The position numbers were made by a program, and so were the translations under genes. The notes below the pieces were generated by a model that saw nothing but the letters and a program-made list of their open reading frames with translations, was not told the origin of the DNA and made no database searches. Shown here one piece after another: positions 42,026 to 52,498 of a DNA stretch of 64,000 bases (the first letter of the stretch is position 1; the number at the start of each line of letters is the position of its first letter). This DNA is from Planctomycetota bacterium (GTDB lineage Bacteria; Planctomycetota; SZUA-567; H5-PLA8). The stretch covers positions 1-64,000 of the forward strand of contig JAKLKQ010000030.1 of NCBI GenBank assembly GCA_023150555.1, in the 5' to 3' direction.

Positions 42026-42262
42026 TCAATCCACGTCCGGTTCGGAAATCGTAAAATCTACCTGCGCCCCCTGATCAGACTTGGCTACCGAGAAGGTAAC
42101 ACGGAAACCTTCGTAGATCGAACTCTGGAGCCAGCGCAGACCCATCTCTAGGGTCACAGGCTCCCATTGTGGAATGTGGCAAACTACGGGCTCGGTTTCG
42201 CCTATGTCCCGAAGGAGATTCGATTTCGCGGCGAGCCATTTCAGTTCTACTGCGGGATTCAT
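42026..42262 (-). CDS. 78-residue partner of the DUF6602-like gene
   Basis: The ATG at 42262 follows GGAGG by seven bases; an upstream in-frame start at 42283 lacks one. The protein, from MNPAVELKWLAAKSNLLRDI to VAKSDQGAQVDFTISEPDVD, is a small alpha/beta domain with no recognised family. It precedes the DUF6602-like gene by 33 bases on the same strand and shares its low GC. It could be an immunity, specificity or regulatory partner. Confidence 0.55.
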   Translation of the reverse strand: MNPAVELKWLAAKSNLLRDIGETEPVVCHIPQWEPVTLEMGLRWLQSSIYEGFRVTFSVAKSDQGAQVDFTISEPDVD

Positions 42263-42675
42263 TCGCAAACCTCCAAATTCCAACTTGCTATAGCACGCTC
42301 TTGCACCCTTCGCAACGCGCCGCCTTCTTCACATTCCTTCATAAAGGTGGGCGCGTAACCATCGCGCGCGCTCCGAAAACCGCGCGCGGGGCGCGGCCGA
42401 GCGTGCCCATTTTCAGATCTTTGCGCGCCCGTTTCGGGCGCTGTGCCCCGTTGTGTCCATAATGGGTATCAGCATCAAATAAATCGTTTACCGGCGGCGC
42501 TTCCGCGGAGTATATAGGGGTGCACATGTCCGACCGAGTGCCGATCAAGTCCTTGTCACGCAAAGACTTGCGGTAAAGCACCGGCCGCGGAACGCGACCG
42601 GCATGTGCGCGCTTTTCCGGCTCGAACCGGCAAAGGGACTTAATACTAGCTCTATGACCACTGTGGAGGCCAGCC
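42263..42675. other. Intergenic region upstream of the MoxR operon
   Basis: 413 bases with no gene. It contains a GCGCCCG-TTT-CGGGCGC hairpin (about 42424-42440) that may end transcription from the left, and GC-rich DNA with several short inverted repeats. The promoter of the moxR operon should lie here; TATATA near 42512 and TTAATAC near 42644 are possible -10 boxes, neither convincing. Confidence 0.4.
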
Positions 42676-43839
<1,164 letters not shown>

Positions 43840-43891
43840 GCGGCGGCGGTTGCACACCTCCTTTACCTGAAGGCACGAAACGGGGCCGCCC

Positions 43892-44833
43892 ATGGCACTG
43901 GTCAGCCAGAACGACGCGACGCGCAAGACGAGCCTGAGCCGCTATCTCGACCCGAAGATCCTCAACCGGGTCGACAAGCTCGAACTGGGCGCGAAGGCCG
44001 TGGTCGAAGGTTTCATGGCCGGCTCGCACCGTTCGCCCTACCACGGGTTCTCGGTGGAGTTCGCGCAGCACCGCGAGTACGCCTTCGGCGACGACCCACG
44101 CCACCTGGACTGGAAACTCTACGCCAAGGCCGGGCGCTACTTCATCAAGCAGTACGAGGTCGAGACCAACTTCGTCGCGCACATCCTGCACGACGCCAGC
44201 GAGTCCATGCTGTACGGTTCGGCCAAGGCCCCCGTGAAGAAACTCGAGTACGCCAACTTCCTCACCGCGGCGCTGGCCTACCTGATCGTGCGCCAGACCG
44301 ACGCCGTGGGCGTGGGCGTCTTCAACGAGGGCCTGGCGCGCTACATCGAGGCCAAGCAGTCGTTCGCGCACATCCACCGCATCTGCCACGAACTCGAGAA
44401 CACCACGCCCAGCAAGAAGACCGACACCGGTGCGATCATGCATGAGTTCGCCGACCGCATCAAACGGCGCGGCATCGTCGTCCTGGTCAGCGACCTGCTC
44501 GACACGCCCGAGCACATCCTCGACGGCCTGAACCACCTGCGCTTCGCGCGCCACGAGGTGCTCGTCTTCCACATCATGGACCCCTACGAACTGGAATTCC
44601 CCTTCGACGGCTTGATCAAGTTCGAGGGCCTGGAAGGCTACGAGGACGTGCTCTGCCAGCCCCGGATGCTGCGCAAGAGCTACCTCGAGGCGCTGAACAA
44701 GCACATCCTTTCGGTGAAGGCCGCGTGCGAACGCAACCGCGTCGACTACGTGCTGATCAACACGGCCCAGCCGCTGGAGATCGCACTGACGAGCTTCCTG
44801 CAGAGCCGCGCGCTCGCGCGGGTGCGGAGATAA
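43892..44833 (+). CDS. DUF58 domain protein
   Basis: 313 residues. The DUF58 signature is VEFAQHREYAFGDDPRHLDW, then KLYAKAGRYFIKQYEVETN. It adopts a VWA-like fold without a classical MIDAS; DASESMLYGS replaces DxSxS. DUF58 proteins almost always follow moxR and are thought to link the ATPase to membrane VWA proteins. It is six bases from the next gene. Confidence 0.92.
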   Translation: MALVSQNDATRKTSLSRYLDPKILNRVDKLELGAKAVVEGFMAGSHRSPYHGFSVEFAQHREYAFGDDPRHLDWKLYAKAGRYFIKQYEVETNFVAHILHDASESMLYGSAKAPVKKLEYANFLTAALAYLIVRQTDAVGVGVFNEGLARYIEAKQSFAHIHRICHELENTTPSKKTDTGAIMHEFADRIKRRGIVVLVSDLLDTPEHILDGLNHLRFARHEVLVFHIMDPYELEFPFDGLIKFEGLEGYEDVLCQPRMLRKSYLEALNKHILSVKAACERNRVDYVLINTAQPLEIALTSFLQSRALARVRR

Positions 44834-44839
44834 CCGCCC

Positions 44840-47056
44840 GTGTGGCCCGCGTTCCTCAACCCCTTCCTGCTCGGCTTCATGGCGCTCGGCAGCGTGCCGA
44901 TCATCATCCACCTGCTGAACAAGCGGCGCTTCCGGCCCATGCAGTGGGCGGCCATGGAGTTCCTGCTGCAGGCCCTGCAGCGCAACAGCCGCCGCCTGCA
45001 GATCCGCGACCTGATCCTGATGCTGATCCGCGCGCTGGCCGTCGTCTGCCTGGCGGTGGCCCTGGCGCGCCCGACGCTGGCCGGCAACGTCAGCATGCTC
45101 GGCGCGTACAGCAGCAACGGCGCGATCATCCTGCTCGACAACAGCTACAGCATGGGCTTCCACAACGGCCGCGAGACGCGCTTCGAGGCCGCCAAGCGCC
45201 TGACCAAGCGCATCCTCTCGCAGCTCGACAAGGACACCTGGTGCGGCGTCTACACGTTCAACGACAGCTTCAAGGAGAACCAGCGCGACATCTCGCAGAA
45301 CTTCACGTTCCTCGAGAAGGAACTCGACAAGTCCATCTTCCTCAGCGACGGCGCCACCGACGTGGAACTGGCGCTGCAGTTCGCGCGCAAGCAGTTCAAG
45401 GACAACCCCAAGCTGAGCGAAGCGCGCAAGGAGCTCTACATCATCACCGACCTGCAGGCGCAGGCGTGGAAGGGCAAGGGCGCGCTGGGCGACCTGCTGG
45501 GCGAACTAAGCTCTCTGGCCAGCATCTACCTCGTCGACGTCAGCGACGCCAGCGGCGAGAACTGCGCGCTGCTGGACCTGGCCCCCGAAGACACGCTCGT
45601 CGCGCCCGGCCAGCCCGTCAGCTTCGTCGCCAAGATCAAGAACCACGGCCAGTCGCCGGTCAACGACCTCGTCGTCGACTTCTTCGTCGATCCGGGCACC
45701 AAGGACGAGCGCCAGATCGAGCACGCCGTCGTGGACGTCGACGCCGGACAGATCACCACCGCCAAGGCGCTGGCCGTCTTCCAGAGCGGCGGCGACCACC
45801 GCATCGAAGCGCGCCTGGGCGACGACCGCCTGGCCGCCGATAACCGCCGCTTCTGCACGGTGGAAGTCGTCGAGTCCACCGCCGTGCTGCTGGTCGACGG
45901 CAAGGAGCGCAAGGACGACAGCCTGTACTCGGGCGAAACCGGCTTCCTCGTCCCGGCCCTCTCGCCGATGGACCCCGAAGAGCCCGACACGCGCCCGCTG
46001 GTGAGCACCGAGACGATTCCCTCGTACCGCCTGGCCGACAAGAACCTGACCAACTACCAGGCCCTGTTCCTCTGCAACGTGCAGCAGCTCAACGCCAACC
46101 AGTGGAGCATCATCCAGCAGCAGGTGCAGACGGGCATGGGTCTGTTCATCTTCCTCGGCGACCAGACCGACCCGGCGTACTATAACCAGGCCCTCGGCAC
46201 CGACGGCGCCGACCTGTTGCCCGCCGAAGTGCTGGAAGCCTGGGGCCGCGTGCCGGAGCTGGAGAACAAAGAGCTCCCGCCCACCCGCCACTTCGCGCGC
46301 GACGAGAACAAGCTCTCGCACCCCGTGACGGCCTTCTTCAAGCGCGAGGACGCCAAGGACCTGCTCGGCGACGAGAAGGTCTGGCGCGCCTTCGGGCTCA
46401 AGCCCCGCGACGTGGAAGGCGTATCGGTCATCGCGTGGTTCGACGACGGCAAGCCCGCCGCGGTCGAACGCAGCGTCGGCGCCGGACAAGTGGTGCTCTT
46501 CCCCTTCCCGCCCACGACGAAATGGAGCAACCTGCCGACGCAACCGTTCTTCCCGATCGTCCTGCAGCGCCTGGCGCAGCGCATGGCGCTGGGGCACCAC
46601 CCGGACCGGAACCTCTCGGTCAACGACGGCATTCGCGGCTACGTCAGCCTGGCCGACATCCGCACGATGCTGAAGATCAACGCGCCGCCGGTGATCGGCA
46701 CGCGCGAGATCCAGCCCGGCGAAGCCTCCGAGAACCGCGCGATCTTCGAGTTCAACGACACCGACGCCGCGGGCTTCTACGAGGTGGCGCTGGACCGCGC
46801 CGACGCGCGCCCCATGGTCTACAGCCTGAACCCGAAGTCCGAGTTGGAGTCCGACCTGACGCGTGTCAGCCCCGAACGCCTGCGCATGGACTTCCCGGGC
46901 TTTGAATTCGTGCACGTGGCCAAGAGCGAGGACCTGACCAACAAGCTGGCCTCGGAGAAGCACGGCACCGAGATCTGGCCGTGGTTCATGTTCCTGGTCT
47001 TCGCGCTGTTGCTGGCAGAATCCATCCTGGCGCACCTGTGGGCGCCGAAGGACTGA
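44840..47056 (+). CDS. BatA-type membrane protein with VWA domain
   Basis: 738 residues from a GTG start. The N-terminus has the BatA/aerotolerance-type membrane hairpin: FLNPFLLGFMALGSVPIIIH, then LLNKRRFRPMQWAAMEFLL and RDLILMLIRALAVVCLAVAL. The VWA domain carries a MIDAS (LLDNSYSMG). A long periplasmic Ig-like and Rossmann-like part follows, and the protein ends in a membrane helix near FMFLVFALLLAESILAHLW. It probably assembles with the next VWA protein in the envelope under MoxR control. Confidence 0.9.
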   Translation: MWPAFLNPFLLGFMALGSVPIIIHLLNKRRFRPMQWAAMEFLLQALQRNSRRLQIRDLILMLIRALAVVCLAVALARPTLAGNVSMLGAYSSNGAIILLDNSYSMGFHNGRETRFEAAKRLTKRILSQLDKDTWCGVYTFNDSFKENQRDISQNFTFLEKELDKSIFLSDGATDVELALQFARKQFKDNPKLSEARKELYIITDLQAQAWKGKGALGDLLGELSSLASIYLVDVSDASGENCALLDLAPEDTLVAPGQPVSFVAKIKNHGQSPVNDLVVDFFVDPGTKDERQIEHAVVDVDAGQITTAKALAVFQSGGDHRIEARLGDDRLAADNRRFCTVEVVESTAVLLVDGKERKDDSLYSGETGFLVPALSPMDPEEPDTRPLVSTETIPSYRLADKNLTNYQALFLCNVQQLNANQWSIIQQQVQTGMGLFIFLGDQTDPAYYNQALGTDGADLLPAEVLEAWGRVPELENKELPPTRHFARDENKLSHPVTAFFKREDAKDLLGDEKVWRAFGLKPRDVEGVSVIAWFDDGKPAAVERSVGAGQVVLFPFPPTTKWSNLPTQPFFPIVLQRLAQRMALGHHPDRNLSVNDGIRGYVSLADIRTMLKINAPPVIGTREIQPGEASENRAIFEFNDTDAAGFYEVALDRADARPMVYSLNPKSELESDLTRVSPERLRMDFPGFEFVHVAKSEDLTNKLASEKHGTEIWPWFMFLVFALLLAESILAHLWAPKD

Positions 47057-47066
47057 CGAGACGAAC

Positions 47067-49568
47067 GTGAACCCGTACCTGGCTAAACTCCTGGGCGCCG
47101 ACCGGCTGGAAGGCGGCAACATCGAGGAATGGTCCATCCACTGGACCAACCTCGAGACGGCCTTCCATGTACTCGTCTTCATCCTCGTCACGGCAGCCGC
47201 GTGCGCCGGCGTGTGGTGGTTCTACAAGCGCGAGCCCGACTACTGCTCGCGGCAGAAGAAAATCGCGCTTGCCGTGTTCCGCAGCCTGGGCATCTTTGTC
47301 CTCCTGGTGATCCTGGCCGGCCCGGTGCTGGAGATCACCAAGACCGGCGTCGACAAGAGCCGCGTCGCAGTGCTGGTGGACGTCTCGAAGTCGATGTCGC
47401 GGCAGGACCGCTACCTGGACCCGAAGGACAAGCTCATCGCCGCGCACGTGCTGGGGCTGAAGCCAATGAGCGAGACCGACGCACAGACGCTCAGCCAACA
47501 GGACCTGGACGCTATCAACGGCGCCAATCGAATGGCGCTGGTCCAGGAGCTCTTCAAAAACAAGGACATCGACCTGCTCGGACGGCTCCAGAAGGAATAC
47601 GATGTCGGACTGTACACCTTCGCCCGCCGAGCCGACCTGACGGACATTTCCGGGCAGGACGGCAAGAAACTCGAACCCACGGCGCTCGACGGCCTCGCCG
47701 CCGAAGGCATGGTCACCGAGATCGGCGGCTCGCTGCGCGAACTGTCCCAGCGCCTGAACAGCCAGCCCCTGGCCGGCATCCTGCTCATCACCGACGGCGC
47801 GAACAACAAGGGCGAGGATCCCGTGTTGGTCTCCACTGACATGCCCGTGCGCGTGCTGCCCATCGGCATCGGCGTGCCCGAAGCGCGCGACGTGGCGATC
47901 AATTACCTGTTCATGGAAAGCAAGGTCTTCATCGACGACCCCGCGCCCATCTACGTGGGCCTGAAGAACCACGGATTCCCCGACCAGCAGTGCCAGATCG
48001 TCGTGACCATGGACAACGAGGAACTGGCGCGAAAGGTCGTCACGCTGAATAAGAACGGCGAGCAGCGCGAGGTCGTTCGCATCAAGCCCAAGAAGGCCGG
48101 CACCTTCACCTTAAAGGTCGAAGTGCCCCTGTTGGAAGGCGAGATCGAGCCCGCCAACAACGTCAAGGAGCGCGAGGTCGAGGTCATCGACAAGAAGGTA
48201 AAGGTCCTGGTCATCGAGGACGACCCACGCTGGGAGTACCGCTACCTCAAGACGGCGTTGACGCGCGACAAGCGCGTCGAGGTCAACCTCTTCCTGCGTA
48301 CGCCCGACCGCGCCGACCTGGCCCTGGGCAGCAAGATGTACCTCAAGGAGTTCCCGAAGCGCGAGGACCTGTTCCAGTACGACACCATCGTCTTCGGCAA
48401 TACGCCGGTCGAGGCCTTCAGCAACGAGGACCTGGACAATCTCTGGCGCTTCGTCGTTGAGGAAGGCGGCGGCATCTGGTTCATCGCCGGCAAGAACGCC
48501 TTTCCCGACACATACAAGGACACCAAGATCGAACACCTGGTGCCCGTGAAGTACGACCGCAACCCTGAAGTGACCGCCGAACAGGAACGCGAATCGCCCG
48601 TGACCGACGGGTTCCGCCTGATGCTCACGCCTGAAGGCAAGACCCACAGCCTGCTGCGCCTGGACACCGGCTCGATGGAAGGCACCGACGAGGACAATGC
48701 GGCGCTGTGGGAGATGATGCCCGAGATGTACTGGTACCACCGCGCCCTGGAAGCCAAGGAAGGCGCAACCGTCCTGATGGTGCACGGCGGCATCCGCGGG
48801 CAGGCCCGCGCCACCGGCCGCGAAGGCCCCGCACCGATGCTGGTCACGCAGCGCGTCGGCCGCGGACGCATCCTTTACAGCGCCGTCGCCGACTTCTGGC
48901 GCATGCGGTACCCCATCGAACTGGGTCCCGACGCGCTTGCGCGCTTCTACGGGCACGCCATTCAGTACCTGGGCCTAGCGCACTGCCTGGGCGGCAGCCC
49001 GCGCATCGAGATCAACACCGACGCCGACAGCTACGCCTTGGGCGACCGCGTCCAGGTCACCGCGCGCGTGCTGAGCAAGGACACCTACTCGCCCAGCACC
49101 GCCGAAAAGGTAGCCGCCCTCGCCGTCGACCTAGACAACGAAGCCAAGGTCACCGCCTTCGAACTGAGCCCCGAAGTCCAGCAGCCGGGCATGTTCAAGG
49201 CCACGATCGACACCAAGGAACTGGGGCGATTCCGCATCACGCTCAAGGACGAGGAAGGTGAAGGCGAGGCCACCGCGCACAAGGACTTCACCGTGCGCAT
49301 CCCGCAGGTCGAGATGGACAGCCCGGAGATGAAGAAGGAAGTGCTCGATAATATCGCCAAGGCCTCGGCTCCCGAAGAAAGCGCCGGACGCGCGCGGATG
49401 TTCTATGCCGACGAAGCCGCGGCAGCCGTGGCCGAACTGAAGGAGTCGATCAAGCCGTACCCGCAGCGCATCGAAGACCCGCTGTGGGACGCGCCGCTGA
49501 TGGTTCTGCTGTTCACGGTCTTCATGGGCGCGGAATGGTTCATCCGCAAGCGGAGCGACCTGTGCTGA
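47067..49568 (+). CDS. Membrane VWA protein with glutamine-amidotransferase-like domain
   Basis: 833 residues from a GTG start. Two N-terminal helices (AFHVLVFILVTAAACAGVWW and LAVFRSLGIFVLLVILAGPV) precede a VWA domain with MIDAS VAVLVDVSKSMSRQDR. CARDB/Ig-like repeats follow, then KVLVIEDDPRWEYRYLKTAL and a GATase1-like region ending in GGGIWFIAGKNAFPDTYKD. A final helix FTVFMGAEWFIRKRSDLC is at the C-terminus. This class accompanies BatA-like proteins in PVC operons. Confidence 0.88.
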   Translation: MNPYLAKLLGADRLEGGNIEEWSIHWTNLETAFHVLVFILVTAAACAGVWWFYKREPDYCSRQKKIALAVFRSLGIFVLLVILAGPVLEITKTGVDKSRVAVLVDVSKSMSRQDRYLDPKDKLIAAHVLGLKPMSETDAQTLSQQDLDAINGANRMALVQELFKNKDIDLLGRLQKEYDVGLYTFARRADLTDISGQDGKKLEPTALDGLAAEGMVTEIGGSLRELSQRLNSQPLAGILLITDGANNKGEDPVLVSTDMPVRVLPIGIGVPEARDVAINYLFMESKVFIDDPAPIYVGLKNHGFPDQQCQIVVTMDNEELARKVVTLNKNGEQREVVRIKPKKAGTFTLKVEVPLLEGEIEPANNVKEREVEVIDKKVKVLVIEDDPRWEYRYLKTALTRDKRVEVNLFLRTPDRADLALGSKMYLKEFPKREDLFQYDTIVFGNTPVEAFSNEDLDNLWRFVVEEGGGIWFIAGKNAFPDTYKDTKIEHLVPVKYDRNPEVTAEQERESPVTDGFRLMLTPEGKTHSLLRLDTGSMEGTDEDNAALWEMMPEMYWYHRALEAKEGATVLMVHGGIRGQARATGREGPAPMLVTQRVGRGRILYSAVADFWRMRYPIELGPDALARFYGHAIQYLGLAHCLGGSPRIEINTDADSYALGDRVQVTARVLSKDTYSPSTAEKVAALAVDLDNEAKVTAFELSPEVQQPGMFKATIDTKELGRFRITLKDEEGEGEATAHKDFTVRIPQVEMDSPEMKKEVLDNIAKASAPEESAGRARMFYADEAAAAVAELKESIKPYPQRIEDPLWDAPLMVLLFTVFMGAEWFIRKRSDLC

Positions 49569-49569
49569 G

Positions 49570-51351
49570 ATGATCACGCTCGCCGACATCTCGCGACGGC
49601 TGGACACCGTCCGGCGCAAGGAACGCTCGGTCATCCTCGTGACCGGCCTGGCGCGCACCATATTGGCCGTCGTCGCCGCCGCGCTGGCGTATTTCCTGCT
49701 CGACTGGCTCTTCGAGATGCCCTACGCCGGCCGCATCGTCACGCTGCTGCTGGCCTTCGGCGCCATCTGCTACGTCTTCTTCCTGCACGTCCTCAAGCCG
49801 CTCCGGCGCATCGCCGACGACGACGAGATCGCGCTGCGCGTCGAGGCCCGCAACCCCGACCTGCGTGGCCGCCTGATCTCCACCGTGCAGCTGTCGCGTT
49901 CGCAGGCGCGGGGCGAGTACGCCGGTTCGCCGGACCTGCTGCGTGCGCTGGAATCCGACACGCTGGCCGCCGCCCAACCGCTGGACTTCCTGCGCATCAT
50001 CAGCAAACAGACTATGCGCAAGATCTTCGCACTCGCCGGCGCCGCACTGCTGATCCAGATCGTCTGCGTGGTACGCTTCCCCGAGTACTTCGAGGCCCTC
50101 GCGCTGCGCCTGGTCCACCCGCGCTACCAGTACCCGACCAAGACGCGCATCGAGGAGGTCCTGCCGCCGTCCACCTACGTGGCCTACGGCGATCCGGTGC
50201 ACGTCACGGTGAGGATCGACCCTGCCTCGGTGGTGCCCGAGTCCAACGGCATGCTGACCTTCCGGCTGGACGACGGCACCGAGACGCCCGTCGAACTGGT
50301 GCCCTCCCCCGACGACCCGACCGTCTTCGAAGGCAAACTCGCCAAGGCCCTCGGCAACATGACGGTCATCGCCGAAGTCGGCGACGCGCGCAGCATCCCC
50401 ACCAAGATCGAGGTCAGGCAGCGCCCCGAGGTGCGCGAAGGATCTATCCGCTACATTTATCCGGCCTACACGGGCAGAAAGACTTCCGAGCCGCAGAAGT
50501 TCGGCGGACTGAAAGCGCTGGTGGGTTCTTCCGCGGAGATCACCATCACAGCAAGCAAAGCGCTGGCGTCCGCCCAGATCCTGCGCGCCGACGGACAGAA
50601 GCTTGCGCTGGTCCAGGCCGGCAACGACAAGCGCGAATGGAAACTCCCTAAGCCTTTCCTCATCGACCGCTCCACGAACTTCTCCGTGGAGATGGTGGAC
50701 GAAGACGGCCTCGTCAACCCCCGCCCGCCCGTCGTCTACCCCGTCGACGCGCAGGCCGACGAAGCACCGTCGGTGAAGCTGCGCTGGCCTTCGCGCGACA
50801 CCATCGTCACGGCCAAAGCGCGCAAAGAGATCCTCTTCGACGTCAGCGACGATTTCGGCGTGCGCACGGTCTGGCTGGTCTACAAGATCACCAAGAAAGG
50901 CCAGACCGAGGAATCCGCCAAGATCAAGCGCAAGGAACTGACCGGCCTTATCGACGAAAAGCGGCCCAAGACCGGAGGCGCGGAGACCCTGCCCTGCCAG
51001 ATCACCTGGGCCCTGGAGCAGGAAAGCCTGAACGTCGAGGACCAGATCGTCTTCTGGCTGGAAGCCGACGACGATTGCGCCACCAACGACGTATTGGCCG
51101 CACCCTCGGCTCCGGCGGCCCCCGACGCGGAAGGCGCGGGCACCGGCGAACCCAAGGCCGAGGCCAAGAGCGAGATCGCCTACCCGCGCAGCACCGACGT
51201 TCGTTTCACGGTAGTCAGCGAAGAGACCTACCGCGAGGAACGCCTGGAGAACATTTCCGAGTTCATCGAGCAGACGCGCGGCTTGCGCGAACAGCAGGAA
51301 AACGTCAAGCGCCGCGTCCTGAAGATCCTCGAGGAGTCCGGATCGAAGTAA
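49570..51351 (+). CDS. DUF4175-like membrane protein
   Basis: 593 residues, starting one base after the previous stop. Three helices are seen: VILVTGLARTILAVVAAALA, IVTLLLAFGAICYVFFLHVL and KIFALAGAALLIQIVCVVRF. The loop ADDDEIALRVEARNPDLRGR is typical of DUF4175. Large periplasmic Ig-like domains follow (IRYIYPAYTGRKTSEPQKFG, SDDFGVRTVWLVYKI), and the protein ends in a coiled-coil segment FIEQTRGLREQQENVKRRVL. It completes the MoxR operon. Family assignment is from pattern memory. Confidence 0.75.
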   Translation: MITLADISRRLDTVRRKERSVILVTGLARTILAVVAAALAYFLLDWLFEMPYAGRIVTLLLAFGAICYVFFLHVLKPLRRIADDDEIALRVEARNPDLRGRLISTVQLSRSQARGEYAGSPDLLRALESDTLAAAQPLDFLRIISKQTMRKIFALAGAALLIQIVCVVRFPEYFEALALRLVHPRYQYPTKTRIEEVLPPSTYVAYGDPVHVTVRIDPASVVPESNGMLTFRLDDGTETPVELVPSPDDPTVFEGKLAKALGNMTVIAEVGDARSIPTKIEVRQRPEVREGSIRYIYPAYTGRKTSEPQKFGGLKALVGSSAEITITASKALASAQILRADGQKLALVQAGNDKREWKLPKPFLIDRSTNFSVEMVDEDGLVNPRPPVVYPVDAQADEAPSVKLRWPSRDTIVTAKARKEILFDVSDDFGVRTVWLVYKITKKGQTEESAKIKRKELTGLIDEKRPKTGGAETLPCQITWALEQESLNVEDQIVFWLEADDDCATNDVLAAPSAPAAPDAEGAGTGEPKAEAKSEIAYPRSTDVRFTVVSEETYREERLENISEFIEQTRGLREQQENVKRRVLKILEESGSK

Positions 51352-51365
51352 CGCCTAACCGGTCC

Positions 51366-51391
51366 GCGGCGTGCGCTTGACGCACCGCCGC
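51366..51391 (+). terminator. GC-rich hairpin after the MoxR operon
   Basis: GCGGCGTGCG and CGCACCGCCGC pair around CTTGA with one bulge. There is no T tract, so it may stabilise mRNA or act with Rho. Confidence 0.4.
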
Positions 51392-51463
51392 AATACCGGA
51401 AAGTTGAACCCGTCTTCCCCACAGGCCCATTTGCGAGCATTAACTGCTCAGGAGAGTTGCGTC

Positions 51464-52480
51464 ATGGCGAAGAAAGCAGGTAACGACAAGAAGAAGGTCC
51501 GTGTCGGATTCATCGGCTCGGGCGGTATCATGGGCGGACACGCCCAGCGCCTGGCGGAATGCGGTGCCGACCTGGTGGCGCTGGCCGACCCCAGTTCCGA
51601 TGCTCGCAAGCGCATCAAGGACCGCGTGCCGCAGTACAAGGACGCCGACGAGTTCGAAGACTGGCAGGAGATGCTGAAGAAGAGCGACCTCGACGCCATC
51701 GAGATCGGCAGCCCGCACACGCTTCATTACGAACAGATCTGCGCCGCCCTCGACAAGGGCCTGCACGTGCTGTGCGAAAAGCCGATGACCTGCACCAGCG
51801 CTCACGCCCGCGACCTGATCAAGCGCGTCAAGAAGGCCAAGAAGGTGCTTGGCATCTCCTATCAGCGCCACTTCCAGGGCACCTACCGCTACCTTCGGCA
51901 GCTGGTCGAAAGCGGGCAACTGGGCAAGATCACCTACGTCGCGGCGCTGCAGGGGCAGGAATGGCTCAACGCCGTGCGCGGCACCTGGCGCCAGACCCAG
52001 AAGCTCAGCGGTGGCGGGCAGCTCAACGACAGCGGCTCGCATCTGCTCGACATGTTCATGTGGACCACAGGGCTTGAGGCCGAGGAAGTCAGCTGCCGAT
52101 CCGAGTTCTTCGACACCGAGGTCGACATCAATTCGGCCGTCAACGTAACCTTTACCAACGGGGCCCTGGGCACAATCTCCGTGATCGGCAGCGCACCCAC
52201 CGGGTTCTACGAGGACTTCACAATCGTCGGAACCGAAGGCATCGCCTACTACCGCAACGGCAAGATCACCTACCAGCTCGGCAAATCCGGCCCGGTGCTG
52301 GAACTCACCAAGGGACTGGACTGGATGAACGTCGACAGCAACTTCGTCGGCGCGATCAACGGCGAATGCGAGATCGGCTGTCCGCCAACGATCGGCCTGC
52401 GCGTGATCGAACTCACCGAAGCCGCCTGGCGCAGCCATGACCAGAACGGCAAGCCCGTTAAGGTCGAACGCGGTTCCTGA
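51464..52480 (+). CDS. Gfo/Idh/MocA-family oxidoreductase
   Basis: 338 residues from the ATG at 51464, which follows AGGAGAG. The Rossmann loop is VGFIGSGGIMGGHAQRL, and HVLCEKPMTC carries the catalytic/cofactor EKP motif. NDSGSHLLDMFMWTTG has the conserved D-x-x-x-H segment of the C-terminal domain. These enzymes oxidise or rearrange sugars and inositols with NAD(P). PVC genomes carry many; the substrate is unknown. It is likely transcribed on its own. Confidence 0.93.
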   Translation: MAKKAGNDKKKVRVGFIGSGGIMGGHAQRLAECGADLVALADPSSDARKRIKDRVPQYKDADEFEDWQEMLKKSDLDAIEIGSPHTLHYEQICAALDKGLHVLCEKPMTCTSAHARDLIKRVKKAKKVLGISYQRHFQGTYRYLRQLVESGQLGKITYVAALQGQEWLNAVRGTWRQTQKLSGGGQLNDSGSHLLDMFMWTTGLEAEEVSCRSEFFDTEVDINSAVNVTFTNGALGTISVIGSAPTGFYEDFTIVGTEGIAYYRNGKITYQLGKSGPVLELTKGLDWMNVDSNFVGAINGECEIGCPPTIGLRVIELTEAAWRSHDQNGKPVKVERGS

Positions 52481-52498
52481 TTCGAGACCGGATGAACT

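Noticed and set aside
41228..42262. A restriction-modification or toxin-antitoxin system
   Set aside because: There is no methyltransferase and no recognisable toxin or antitoxin motif; only the nuclease-like pattern is supported.
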